This document shows, piece by piece, positions 1 through 7,334 of a stretch of DNA of 44,407 nt (position 1 is the first letter of the stretch; the number at the start of each line of letters is the position of its first letter). The stretch spans positions 1-44,407 of the forward strand of contig QFPM01000022.1 of assembly GCA_003248655.1 (NCBI GenBank), in the 5' to 3' direction. The DNA is from Microbacterium sp. (lineage in GTDB: Bacteria > Actinomycetota > Actinomycetes > Actinomycetales > Microbacteriaceae). The notes below the pieces were generated by a model. The model saw only the letters and a program-made list of their open reading frames with translations, searched no databases and was not told the DNA's origin. The position numbers were made by a program, and so were the translations under genes.

Positions 1-225
1 CTCCGCAGCGATCGACCGCAACGCCATCTCGTGCGCCCGCACCCGTGCGGACGAGTCCGCCGCCTGCGACGCCGCGAGCTGACCCGCCCGCGCGAGCAGC
101 CGCACCTGCGCGACCTGCGCCGCCGTCAGCTGCGTCTCGACACGCTCGACACCCGCCACGATCTCCGCGAGCGCGGCGATGTCAGCATCGCTACCCGCAC
201 CGGGAAGATCGGACCATTCGTTCAT
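1..225 (-). CDS. Probable DUF222/HNH endonuclease-type protein, N-terminal part only
   Basis: The reverse strand reads from an ATG at 225 (preceded by GAAGGT) to the window edge without a stop, giving 75 residues that begin MNEWSDLPGAGSDADIAALA. The segment is alanine-rich and helical, with the pattern VERVETQLTAAQVAQVRLLA, followed by a run of Ala, Gln, Arg and Ser. This looks like the start of the DUF222 domain that precedes an HNH nuclease domain in proteins found in many copies in Microbacteriaceae. The HNH motif would lie outside the window, so the family call rests only on N-terminal resemblance. Its 5' flank holds a palindromic repeat at 271-316. Confidence 0.55.
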   Translation of the reverse strand, partial: MNEWSDLPGAGSDADIAALAEIVAGVERVETQLTAAQVAQVRLLARAGQLAASQAADSSARVRAHEMALRSIAAE

Positions 226-270
226 ACCTTCGATTATGAACAGGGGGTCCGACATTGTGATCGGAACCCT

Positions 271-316
271 GGTCTCGATACACCCGCGGCTACGCCGCGG
301 GCACTCGACCACCGGG
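271..316 (+). repeat. REP-like palindromic element, copy 1
   Basis: GGTCTCGATACA is followed by a perfect hairpin, CCCGCGGC-TAC-GCCGCGGG (283-301), then CACTCGACCACCGG. The same layout occurs in reverse orientation at 40985-41030, where the stem is CCGCGGC-GCA-GCCGCGG flanked by TCTCGATACA and CACTCGATCACCG. Two copies in non-coding DNA about 40 kb apart suggest a dispersed intergenic family. The stem could fold in RNA and help end transcription from either side. Confidence 0.65.
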
Positions 317-369
317 GGCAGGCGGGCAGCGAAGCCCCCTGTGCCATCTGGCCCACCCCGGGCGGGGGG

Positions 370-837
370 TCAGCGCTCAACGAGGATGCCGTCGGCATCC
401 GCCCACACATGCGCGCCGGGGCGGAAGACGACGCCCGCGATCTCGACGGTGACGTCGACCTCGCCGACGCCGTCCTTCGCGCTCTTGCGCGGGTTCGAGC
501 CGAGCGCCTTGAGCCCGAGCGGCAGCGCGCCGATCGCCTCGCGATCGCGGATCGCGCCGTGCACGATGACGCCCGCCCAGCCGTTCTCGACGGCGGATGC
601 CGCGATCAGGTCACCCACGAGCGCCGACTCGAGCGAGCCGCCCCCGTCGACGACGAGCACGGCTCCCGCGCCGGGCGTCGCGAGCGTCGCTTTCACGAGC
701 GCGTTGTCGCGGTGACAACGGATCGTGCGCACCGGCCCGTCGAACGCGGTGCGCCCGCCGATGTCATGCAGCTGCAGCGAGAGCGAGTCGAGCTCGTCGC
801 CGCGTTCGTCGTAGAGGTCGGCCGTCGCGATGGTCAT
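370..837 (-). CDS. rraA: RraA family protein (RNase E regulator / HMG-CHA aldolase-like)
   Basis: This 155-residue protein begins MTIATADLYDERGDELDSLS. The open frame extends 22 codons further upstream, but the ATG at 837 gives the usual RraA length of about 160. Family marks are the HDIGGRTAFDGPVRT segment, the GAVLVVDGGGSLESALVGD loop and the G-D-x20-R-D stretch ending in VHGAIRD. Family members either bind RNase E or act as class II aldolases on 4-hydroxy-4-methyl-2-oxoglutarate and oxaloacetate. The acidic residue that aldolases carry three positions after R-D appears to be Ala here (RDREA), so aldolase activity is doubtful. It is transcribed divergently from the nitroreductase gene. Confidence 0.85.
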   Translation of the reverse strand: MTIATADLYDERGDELDSLSLQLHDIGGRTAFDGPVRTIRCHRDNALVKATLATPGAGAVLVVDGGGSLESALVGDLIAASAVENGWAGVIVHGAIRDREAIGALPLGLKALGSNPRKSAKDGVGEVDVTVEIAGVVFRPGAHVWADADGILVER

Positions 838-940
838 GACGCCCACGCTAGCCGCCGCCGGATGCCGGGGGCACCGGCATTCGGGGGAAAGATCTGGCGA
901 CATTCGCCGAAACGAAAGCGCGAGGTGGGAACATGTGCGG

Positions 941-958
941 TATCCATACGGTTGGATA
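941..958. promoter_or_regulatory. Inverted repeat TATCCA-N6-TGGATA, candidate operator
   Basis: Perfect 6-base arms with a 6-base spacer lie in the 172-base divergent region between rraA and the nitroreductase gene, about 50 bases before the latter's start. The site is suitable for a dimeric regulator, but no regulator is encoded next to it, so the role is a guess. Confidence 0.35.
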
Positions 959-1009
959 GATCAGGCCGACGACGTCCCTGTACCGCTTTCGTCATCCGAA
1001 GGAGTCGCC

Positions 1010-1591
1010 ATGAGCCCCGCCGCCACCCGCATCGCCCCCACCGAGGCGCCGATTCTCGACGTCCTCGCCGAGCGCTGGAGCACGCGCGTCTTCGACCGGA
1101 CGGTGCCGATCGACGAAGAGGCGCTCGCGAGCGCACTCGAGGCTGCGCGCTGGGCTCCGTCGGCGAGCAACACCCAGCCGTGGCGGTTCATCGTCGCGCG
1201 CCGCGGCACCGACGCTCACGCGAAGGTGTTCGAGGCGCTGATGGGCTTCAACCAGGCCTGGGCAGGGGATGCCGGGGCGCTCGTCGTGTTCGCGGCGTCG
1301 GCATCGCTTGACGGAAAGCCCCTGCCGTGGGCCGCGTACGACACCGGCCAGGCCGCGGCGCACTTCACGGTGCAGGCGCACGCGTCGGGGCTGCACACGC
1401 ACCAGATGGGCGGATTCCACCGCGACGCGATCGCCGAGGCCTTCGGCTTCGATGACGACCTCACCGCCCTCGCGGTCATGGCCGTCGGCACGCTCGGCGA
1501 CATCGATTCCGCGCCCGAGGCCCTTCGCGAGCGCGAGCTCGCCCCCCGCACCCGCCGCCCGATCGCGGAGTCGGTGGTCGTCGACGACTGA
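1010..1591 (+). CDS. Nitroreductase family protein (FMN-dependent oxidoreductase)
   Basis: The protein has 193 residues. The ATG at 1010 follows GAAGGAG at good spacing, and the longer upstream frame has no comparable signal. Near residues 20-60 it carries the classical nitroreductase start: ERWSTRVFD, then ALEAARWAPSASNTQPWRF, where Arg, Ser and Asn contact the FMN phosphate and ring. A YDTGQAAAHFTVQA helix and an MAVGTLGD segment near the C-terminus complete the fold. Such proteins are cytoplasmic, dimeric and use NAD(P)H to reduce nitroaromatics, quinones or related compounds; the substrate cannot be told. It stands alone, with the ArsR-like gene ending just 3' on the other strand. Confidence 0.9.
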   Translation: MSPAATRIAPTEAPILDVLAERWSTRVFDRTVPIDEEALASALEAARWAPSASNTQPWRFIVARRGTDAHAKVFEALMGFNQAWAGDAGALVVFAASASLDGKPLPWAAYDTGQAAAHFTVQAHASGLHTHQMGGFHRDAIAEAFGFDDDLTALAVMAVGTLGDIDSAPEALRERELAPRTRRPIAESVVVDD

Positions 1592-1596
1592 CGGCG

Positions 1597-2097
1597 CTAA
1601 CCCGCCGCCGGCGGGTTCAGGTCGGGGTGCGTGATGATGACGAGCGAGTAGGGCGCGCCGTCGGCATCCGGGGCGCGGTCCTTGTACTCGGCGAACAGAT
1701 CGTGCACGCGGCGGTCGAGCTCGGCCTTGTGCTCGGCGTTCAGGCGCAGGCCGAGCCAGCCCAGCTGAACCGTGTCGGGGTCGGCGAGGGCGACCTGCTG
1801 GCGGACGGTCTCCATGAGCACGGGCACCTGGTCATCCATCGGCGCGTTCCACGAGCGACCGGTCGCGAGGTACGGCACCTCGCGCGCGCCCTGCGCGCCC
1901 GCGCGCTCGGGCTGCGCCTCGAGAAAGCCCGTGTCGACGAGGGTGCGGACGTGGTGCAGCATCGTGCCGGGGTTGACCTCGAGCAGGTCGGCGAGCTCCT
2001 TGTTGGTGCGCGCCTCGAAGCGGCACAGCCGCAGCACCCGCATCCTCAGCGGAGAGCTCAGCGCGCGTGAGGCTGCCCGCGCCTCGTGATCGTCCAT
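1597..2097 (-). CDS. ArsR-like winged-helix transcriptional regulator
   Basis: This 166-residue protein has an N-terminal winged helix. ALSSPLRMRVLRLCRFEARTN is followed by KELADLLEVNPGTMLHHVRT (recognition region, residues 35-60) and a wing with LEAQPERAGAQGAREVPYLA. The C-terminal half resembles the sensor domain seen in many actinobacterial HTH proteins beside exporters and ends VIITHPDLNPP. It is transcribed away from the MFS gene, with 57 bases between the two starts. Two GATTG/CAATC inverted repeats in and beside that gap are natural binding sites. The likely role is repression of the exporter and possibly of itself, relieved by an unknown ligand. Confidence 0.85.
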   Translation of the reverse strand: MDDHEARAASRALSSPLRMRVLRLCRFEARTNKELADLLEVNPGTMLHHVRTLVDTGFLEAQPERAGAQGAREVPYLATGRSWNAPMDDQVPVLMETVRQQVALADPDTVQLGWLGLRLNAEHKAELDRRVHDLFAEYKDRAPDADGAPYSLVIITHPDLNPPAAG

Positions 2098-2117
2098 GCG
2101 GGCATCCTATCGCCGGC

Positions 2118-2134
2118 GATTGACTTTCCCAATC
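2118..2134. promoter_or_regulatory. Candidate ArsR-type operator 1 (GATTG-N7-CAATC)
   Basis: GATTG (2118-2122) and CAATC (2130-2134) form an inverted repeat that overlaps the likely -35 box TTGACT (2120-2125) of the MFS gene. A second copy lies 30 bases downstream. A bound regulator would block RNA polymerase. Confidence 0.6.
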
Positions 2135-2147
2135 GATCGTCCATACT
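2120..2147 (+). promoter_or_regulatory. Probable promoter of the MFS gene, near-leaderless transcript
   Basis: TTGACT (2120-2125) and CATACT (2142-2147) are separated by 16 bases. A start about 7 bases past the -10 box would fall at about 2154, right at the ATG at 2155. No purine-rich ribosome site precedes that ATG. This fits a leaderless mRNA, which is common in Actinobacteria. Confidence 0.55.
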
Positions 2148-2165
2148 GATTGACATGTCTCAATC
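2148..2165. promoter_or_regulatory. Candidate ArsR-type operator 2 (GATTG-N8-CAATC)
   Basis: GATTG (2148-2152) and CAATC (2161-2165) flank ACATGTCT. The site spans the predicted transcription start and the MFS start codon and repeats the arms of operator 1. Confidence 0.6.
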
Positions 2166-3438
2166 GGATGCCGTGGACGCGGCCACCGCGCCCCCGCCGC
2201 CCGCTCCGGGCTCGCTGTGGCGCGACCGAAACTTCCTGACGCTGTGGACGGGTCAAGCGTTCAGTCAGTTCGGTGCACAGGTGTTCGAGCTCGCGCTGCC
2301 GGTGCTCGCGGTGCTCCTGCTGCACGCGACCGAGGCGCAGGTCGGGTACCTCAACGCCGCGGCGATGGCCGCGTTCCTCGTTGTCGGGCTTCCCGCGGGG
2401 GCATGGATCGATCGGTTGCGCAAGCGCCGCGTCATGATCTGGGCCGACGGCATCCGCGCTCTCGCCCTGGCGGCGATCCCGCTGCTGCACCTGTTCGGGC
2501 ACCTCGAGATGTGGCACCTGTACGTCGTCGCCCTCATAGTGGGGGTCGCGACGGTGTTCTTCGACGTGTCGTATCAGAGCATCGTGCCCTCGCTCGTGCG
2601 ACCCGATCAGATCGCCGAGGCGAACGGCAAGCTCGAGTCGACGAACCAGATCGCGGGGCTCACGGGCCCGGCGATCGGCGGCGGAATCGTCGCGCTGCTG
2701 TCGGCGCCGCTCGCGATCCTCACGACCGTGGTGACCTACGTGATCTCGCTCGTCGCGCTGAGCTTCACGCGCGACCACGAGGTGCTGCGAGCCCCGGAAG
2801 ACCGCGCGCCGCTGCACCGCGAGATCGCCGAGGGACTGCGGTGGGTCTTCGGTAACCCGCTGCTGCGCCGCATCGTCGCGACGACCGCGATCTCGAACCT
2901 CTTCTCGACGCTCATGTTCACGCTCGTGCCGATCTTCTACCTGCGCATTCTCGGGTTCTCGCCCGCCGTCATGGGGCTGCTGTTCTCGCTCGGCGCGGTC
3001 GGCGGGCTGCTCGGCGCGATGCTCACCCCCCGCATCACGGCACGGATCGGCGAGGCGCGGGCGATCCCGGTGAGCGCGATCGCGTTCTCGCTCGCCGTGG
3101 TGCCGTTGCCGCTCGCCGCGCTGCTACCGCAGTCCGCCGCGTTCGCGCTTCTCGTCATCCAGTCGTTCACGATGAGCTTCGCCGTGCTCGTCTACAACAT
3201 CACGCAGGTGACGTTCCGCCAACGAATCACGCCGCCGCGCCTGCTCGGGCGCATGAACGCGTCGATCCGCTTCTGCGTGTGGGGCGTCATGCCCCTCGCG
3301 GCGCTCGCCGCCGGGTGGCTCGGCACGTGGATCGGAACCGTCCCCGCCCTGTGGATCGGTGCCGTCGGCAGCCTGCTGTCGGCACTGCCCGTCGTGATCG
3401 GCCCTTTCTGGCGGATGCGCGAGCTACCGACCGCGTAG
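2155..3438 (+). CDS. MFS transporter (MFS_3 / EntS-like exporter)
   Basis: This 427-residue integral membrane protein shows about 12 hydrophobic segments from FLTLWTGQAFSQFGAQVFEL onward. The loop after TM2 carries GAWIDRLRKRRVM, the MFS signature G-x-x-x-D-R-x-x-R/K-R. PAIGGGIVALL is in TM5, and a cytoplasmic central loop near 215-235 carries REIAEGLRWVFGNPLLRR, typical of the MFS_3 exporters that include EntS. The expected role is proton-driven efflux of a small molecule or drug. The start at 2155 agrees with the promoter and operator layout. Its stop (TAG, 3436-3438) directly abuts the stop of the convergent membrane-protein gene. Confidence 0.88.
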   Translation: MSQSDAVDAATAPPPPAPGSLWRDRNFLTLWTGQAFSQFGAQVFELALPVLAVLLLHATEAQVGYLNAAAMAAFLVVGLPAGAWIDRLRKRRVMIWADGIRALALAAIPLLHLFGHLEMWHLYVVALIVGVATVFFDVSYQSIVPSLVRPDQIAEANGKLESTNQIAGLTGPAIGGGIVALLSAPLAILTTVVTYVISLVALSFTRDHEVLRAPEDRAPLHREIAEGLRWVFGNPLLRRIVATTAISNLFSTLMFTLVPIFYLRILGFSPAVMGLLFSLGAVGGLLGAMLTPRITARIGEARAIPVSAIAFSLAVVPLPLAALLPQSAAFALLVIQSFTMSFAVLVYNITQVTFRQRITPPRLLGRMNASIRFCVWGVMPLAALAAGWLGTWIGTVPALWIGAVGSLLSALPVVIGPFWRMRELPTA

Positions 3439-3948
3439 CTAGAAACGCGCGGCGGGGGGCGGCGGGGAGTAGGCGGCGGGCACCTGAGGCGCCGACTCCT
3501 TCGACCCCCGCACGATCGAAGCGATCGCGAACACCAGCGCGGCGAGCCAGGCGACGAACGCGATCGCACCGCAGAGCAGGAAGATGATCATGCTCGTGTC
3601 ATCGGACATCCCGGTCCAGTTCGTGAGCGCCGAGCCGACGACTCCGTCATCGCCGCCGTCGGGGACGGCGAGGCCGGAGAGGAACATCGGTACCCAGACG
3701 GCGATCATGGATACGGCGTAGCCGGTGCGCACGGTCGCGCGCTGGCGCGCCGGGCTGTCGAACAGGGCGATGACGGGCGGCACGAGCAGGCCGATCACGA
3801 AGGCGATGCCGTAGATGGCCCCGAACACGACCCACCACCCGAGCGGCGCTCCGACGAGCCCGCGACCGATGACGACCCAGATAGGCAGAAGCACAGCGAG
3901 AATCCACTGCGCGATGAACACGAACCGGCCGAACGAGGCGAATTGCAT
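3439..3948 (-). CDS. Hypothetical membrane protein downstream of clpB
   Basis: The protein has 169 residues; the ATG at 3948 follows CGGAG. Four hydrophobic stretches are visible (about 10-30, 36-58, 78-94 and 118-146). A polar linker with DGGDDG follows the third, and the proline-rich tail ends PPPPAARF. No family was recognised. It begins 17 bases after the clpB stop on the same strand, so it is probably co-transcribed with clpB. Whether that reflects a stress role or only chance order cannot be judged here. Confidence 0.7.
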   Translation of the reverse strand: MQFASFGRFVFIAQWILAVLLPIWVVIGRGLVGAPLGWWVVFGAIYGIAFVIGLLVPPVIALFDSPARQRATVRTGYAVSMIAVWVPMFLSGLAVPDGGDDGVVGSALTNWTGMSDDTSMIIFLLCGAIAFVAWLAALVFAIASIVRGSKESAPQVPAAYSPPPPAARF

Positions 3949-3965
3949 GCTCCGACCGTAGCGGG

Positions 3966-6191
3966 TCAGTCGTCGAGAAGCTCGGCTTCGATCACGTCGT
4001 CATCGACGGATGCCGGCGCGCCAGCGCCAGGCTCGGGCGCCCCGCCCCCGGAGGTCAGGACGAGTCCCGACCCCGAGGCATCCACATCCACGCGCACCAC
4101 GTCGCCGTCGCGCACGCCGCCCGACAGCAGCGCCATCGCGAGGCGGTCCTGGATCTCCGACTGGATGAGGCGACGCAGCGGCCGCGCCCCGAAGAGCGGG
4201 TCGTAGCCGCGCTCGGCGAGCCAGGCACGGGCATCCGGGGTGACGGCGAGGGTCAACCGGCGCTCGTGCAGACGACGCTGCAGGGCATCGACCGACAGCT
4301 CGACGATCTGCGCGAGGTCGACCTCGGACAGCGCGGAGAACATCACGACGTCGTCGAGCCGGTTCAGGAACTCAGGACGGAACGCCTGCCGCACGAGCGC
4401 CATCACCTGCTCGCGCTTCGTCTCGGGCGACAGCGTCGGGTCGATCAGGATCGGCGAGCCGAGGTTCGACGTCAGGATCAGGATCGTGTTCGTGAAGTCG
4501 ACCGTGCGGCCCTGACCGTCGGTTAGGCGTCCGTCGTCGAGCACCTGCAGCAGGATGTCGAAGACCTCGGGATGCGCCTTCTCGACCTCGTCGAGCAGCA
4601 CGACCGAGTACGGGCGCCGACGAACGGCCTCGGTCAGCTGACCGCCCTGCTCGTAGCCGATGTAACCCGGAGGAGCGCCGACGAGCCGCGCGACGGAGTG
4701 CTTCTCGCCGTACTCGCTCATGTCGATGCGCACCATGGCACGCTCATCGTCGAACAGGAACTCGGCGAGCGCCTTCGCCAGCTCGGTCTTGCCGACACCG
4801 GTGGGCCCGAGGAAGAGGAACGACCCGGTCGGCCGGCCCTCGTCGCTGATGCCCGCCCGCGAGCGGCGCACCGCGTCGGAGACGGCCTTCACGGCATCCT
4901 TCTGCCCGATCAGGCGCTTGCCGAGCTCCGCCTCGAGGTGCACGAGCTTCTCGCTCTCGCCCTGCATCAGCCGCCCGACGGGGATGCCCGTCCACGCCGC
5001 GATCACGGCGGCGATGTCCTCGTCGGTGACCTGTTCGTTGACCATGCGCTCTTCCGTGGTGTTTGCCTCGGCGCGCTCGGCGTCGGCGATCTCCTGCTCG
5101 AGGCGCTTGATCGTCTCGTACTCCAGACGCGACGCGCGCGCGTAGTCCGCTTCGCGGAGCGCTCGGTCGCGGTCGATGACCGCCTGGTCGAGCTGCTTCT
5201 TCAGCTCGCCGACGCGGTTCAGACCCGCGCGCTCGCGCGCCCAGCGGGCTTCGAGCACAGAGAGCTCCGCCTCCGCGGCATCCATCTGCTCGCGTAGCTT
5301 CGCGCGGCGTTCCTTCGACGCGTCGTCCTTCTCCTTCTTGAGCGCAAGGTCTTCGAGGCGCATGCGGTCGACCTGGCGGCGCAACTGGTCGATCTCGACG
5401 GGCGACGAGTCGATCTCCATCTTGAGGCGGCTCATCGCCTCGTCGATGAGGTCGATCGCCTTGTCGGGCAGCTGGCGCGACGGGATGTAGCGGTTGGAGA
5501 GGGATGCCGCGGCCACGAGCGCGCTGTCGCTGATCGTCACACCGTGGTGCGCCTCGTAGCGGCCCTTGAGGCCGCGGAGGATCGCGATCGTGTCCTCGAC
5601 GCTCGGCTCGCCGACGTACACCTGCTGGAACCGGCGCTCGAGCGCGGCATCCTTCTCAATGAACTCGCGGTACTCGTCGAGGGTCGTCGCGCCGATCAGG
5701 CGCAGCTCGCCGCGGGCGAGCATGGGCTTGAGCATGTTCGACGCCGCGACCGACCCCTCGCCACCGCCCGCCCCCATGAGCACATGCAGCTCATCGATGA
5801 AGGTGATGATCTGCCCTTCGGAATCGGTGATCTCCTTCAGGACGCTCTTCAGGCGCTCCTCGAACTGGCCGCGGTACATCGCGCCCGCGACGAGGGCCGA
5901 GATGTCGAGGCTGACCAGCTCTTTGTTCTTGAGCGACTCGGCGACGTCGCCCGCGACGATGCGCTGCGCGAGCCCCTCGACGACCGCCGTCTTGCCGACG
6001 CCGGGCTCGCCGATGAGCACGGGGTTGTTCTTCGTGCGGCGGGTCAGCACCTGGCTGACGCGGCGGATTTCGCTGTCGCGACCGATCACCGGGTCGAGCT
6101 TTCCCTGGCGCGCCCGGTCGGTGAGGTTGATCCCGAACTGTTCGAGGGCGCTCTTCGCTTCCTCCTGCCCGGGCTGCGGGGTGGCGTTCAC
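3966..6191 (-). CDS. clpB: ClpB disaggregase lacking the N-terminal domain
   Basis: This 741-residue AAA+ chaperone resolubilises aggregated proteins with DnaK/DnaJ/GrpE. NBD1 has Walker A GEPGVGKT (about 62-69), Walker B FIDELH (about 130) and the GATTLDEYRE segment. A long charged coiled-coil middle domain covers about 270-400. NBD2 has GPTGVGKT (about 460), LLDEVEKAH (about 530) and GAPPGYIGYEQGG, whose tyrosine is the pore loop. Full ClpB is about 860 residues. The roughly 140-residue Clp_N domain is absent, because the protein starts immediately before NBD1 (LTDRARQGKLDPVIGRD). The GTG start at 6191 has AGGAG upstream, and two HAIR operators stand directly before it, so no N-domain is hidden 5'. 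HspR control is expected. Confidence 0.95.
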   Translation of the reverse strand: MNATPQPGQEEAKSALEQFGINLTDRARQGKLDPVIGRDSEIRRVSQVLTRRTKNNPVLIGEPGVGKTAVVEGLAQRIVAGDVAESLKNKELVSLDISALVAGAMYRGQFEERLKSVLKEITDSEGQIITFIDELHVLMGAGGGEGSVAASNMLKPMLARGELRLIGATTLDEYREFIEKDAALERRFQQVYVGEPSVEDTIAILRGLKGRYEAHHGVTISDSALVAAASLSNRYIPSRQLPDKAIDLIDEAMSRLKMEIDSSPVEIDQLRRQVDRMRLEDLALKKEKDDASKERRAKLREQMDAAEAELSVLEARWARERAGLNRVGELKKQLDQAVIDRDRALREADYARASRLEYETIKRLEQEIADAERAEANTTEERMVNEQVTDEDIAAVIAAWTGIPVGRLMQGESEKLVHLEAELGKRLIGQKDAVKAVSDAVRRSRAGISDEGRPTGSFLFLGPTGVGKTELAKALAEFLFDDERAMVRIDMSEYGEKHSVARLVGAPPGYIGYEQGGQLTEAVRRRPYSVVLLDEVEKAHPEVFDILLQVLDDGRLTDGQGRTVDFTNTILILTSNLGSPILIDPTLSPETKREQVMALVRQAFRPEFLNRLDDVVMFSALSEVDLAQIVELSVDALQRRLHERRLTLAVTPDARAWLAERGYDPLFGARPLRRLIQSEIQDRLAMALLSGGVRDGDVVRVDVDASGSGLVLTSGGGAPEPGAGAPASVDDDVIEAELLDD

Positions 6192-6199
6192 TTCTTCTC

Positions 6200-6220
6200 C
6201 TTGAGACCTGTCGACTCAAA
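6200..6220. promoter_or_regulatory. HAIR operator (HspR site) B at clpB
   Basis: CTTGAGA-N7-ACTCAAA matches the known HspR-associated inverted repeat CTTGAGT-N7-ACTCAAG with one change in each arm. It lies over the ribosome-binding region of clpB and abuts site A with no gap. Confidence 0.85.
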
Positions 6221-6241
6221 GTTGAGTCGTTATGGCTCAAC
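6221..6241. promoter_or_regulatory. HAIR operator (HspR site) A at clpB
   Basis: GTTGAGT-N7-GCTCAAC has arms identical to the promoter-proximal HAIR of dnaK at 41036-41056. It ties clpB to the HspR encoded at 36913-37347. Confidence 0.88.
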
Positions 6242-6291
6242 TTTACCAGACGAGGCGCATGGATGCCAGGGCCTGGCCGTCGCGCGCCGTG

Positions 6292-7260
6292 TCAGGCGGC
6301 GGGAGCCTCCGGCGCGCACGCGAACCGCGCGCGGTAGGCCGTCGGCGTCGTGCCGAGCGTGCGCGTGAAGTTCTGGCGGAGGACCGCCGCCGAGCCGAAC
6401 CCGCACTCGTACGCCACGGCATCCAATCCGAGCTCGGTGCGCTCGAGTAGCCGCTGCGCGTGCAGGATGCGCTGCCGCGCGAGCCACGCCGCGGGAGTCG
6501 TGCCGAAGTCGGCCTTGAACCGACGCGCGAACGTGCGCGGAGACATGTGTGCGCGCGCCGCGAGCTGGTCGACCGAGAGCTCGAGCCGCAGGTTCTCGAG
6601 CGCCCAGTGGGTCACGGGAGCGAGCGACAGCGAGGTGCTCACCGGCAGGGGCGCCTGGATGAACTGTGCCTGACCGCCGTCGCGCTGCGGCGGCACGACC
6701 ATGCGGCGAGCGATCGTGTTGGCCATCTCGGCGCCGAGTTCGATCCGCAGCAGGTGCAGGCAGGCATCCAGCCCCGCCGCCGTGCCGGCACTCGTGATGA
6801 TGCGCCCGTCCTGCACGTACAGGACGTTCGGGTCGACGTCGATCTCGGGGTACATGCTCGCCATCGTGTCGGCGTAACGCCAGTGAGTCGTCGCGCGCCG
6901 ACCGTTCAGCACACCCGCCGCGGCCACGACGAATGAGCCGCTGCAGACGGTCAGCAGCCACGCCCCCCGCGCGACGGCGCGCCGGACGACGTCCGTCACC
7001 CGCTCGTCGACGGTCACCCACGCGTCGCGGGGGATGGGCGTGATGACAACGAGGTCGGCTTCGTCGGCGAACGACAGGTCGTCCTCGACGTTGAGCGAGA
7101 ACCCGAGGTTGCTCGGCACGATGCCCGGCTCGGGCGTCACGATGCGGAAGTCGAAGTTCGGGATGCCGTCGTCCGACCGATCGAGCCCGAACGCCTCGCA
7201 CGCGAGACCGAACTCGAACGGGGCGAACCCGGGCAACACAACGCAGGCGACGGTCTTCAT
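6292..7260 (-). CDS. GlxA-family transcriptional regulator (DJ-1/PfpI + AraC HTH)
   Basis: The protein has 322 residues. The N-terminal half (1-190) is a DJ-1/PfpI fold with the nucleophile-elbow pattern LLTVCSGSFVVAAAGVLNGR (Cys near 107) and TSAGTAAGLDACLHLL. The C-terminal third is an AraC HTH pair: LSVDQLAARAHMSPRTFARR, then DAVAYECGFGSAAVLRQNF. Such proteins usually activate genes for catabolism or stress and sense ligands through the DJ-1 domain. It is transcribed divergently from a 39-residue peptide gene. The 71-base spacer contains a perfect palindrome plus two matching half-sites, each immediately before a start codon, so autoregulation is likely. Confidence 0.9.
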   Translation of the reverse strand: MKTVACVVLPGFAPFEFGLACEAFGLDRSDDGIPNFDFRIVTPEPGIVPSNLGFSLNVEDDLSFADEADLVVITPIPRDAWVTVDERVTDVVRRAVARGAWLLTVCSGSFVVAAAGVLNGRRATTHWRYADTMASMYPEIDVDPNVLYVQDGRIITSAGTAAGLDACLHLLRIELGAEMANTIARRMVVPPQRDGGQAQFIQAPLPVSTSLSLAPVTHWALENLRLELSVDQLAARAHMSPRTFARRFKADFGTTPAAWLARQRILHAQRLLERTELGLDAVAYECGFGSAAVLRQNFTRTLGTTPTAYRARFACAPEAPAA

Positions 7261-7268
7261 GGCAGAAA
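7258..7268. promoter_or_regulatory. TTCTGCC half-site at the regulator start codon
   Basis: CATGGCAGAAA is the reverse complement of TTTCTGCCATG at 7324-7334. On the minus strand the octamer TTTCTGCC directly precedes the regulator's ATG. It matches an arm of the palindrome at 7287-7306. Confidence 0.55.
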
Positions 7269-7286
7269 TCGTACCATCATGCGCAG

Positions 7287-7306
7287 TTCTGCCACTCGTG
7301 GCAGAA
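7287..7306. promoter_or_regulatory. Perfect palindromic operator between divergent genes
   Basis: TTCTGCCAC-TC-GTGGCAGAA has 9-base perfect arms and a 2-base centre, placed near the middle of the divergent spacer. Flanking half-sites at 7258-7268 and 7324-7334 share its core. It is the most probable binding site of the GlxA-type regulator. Confidence 0.65.
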
Positions 7307-7323
7307 TCAAGGCGTGCGTAGCG

Positions 7324-7334
7324 TTTCTGCCATG
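7324..7334. promoter_or_regulatory. TTCTGCC half-site at the small peptide start codon
   Basis: TTTCTGCCATG includes the ATG at 7332. It mirrors 7258-7268, so the spacer is symmetric about the central palindrome. Confidence 0.55.

Noticed and set aside
31..1311. A 426-codon plus-strand frame across rraA and the nitroreductase start
   Set aside because: It crosses three real features and is low-complexity Arg-rich sequence.
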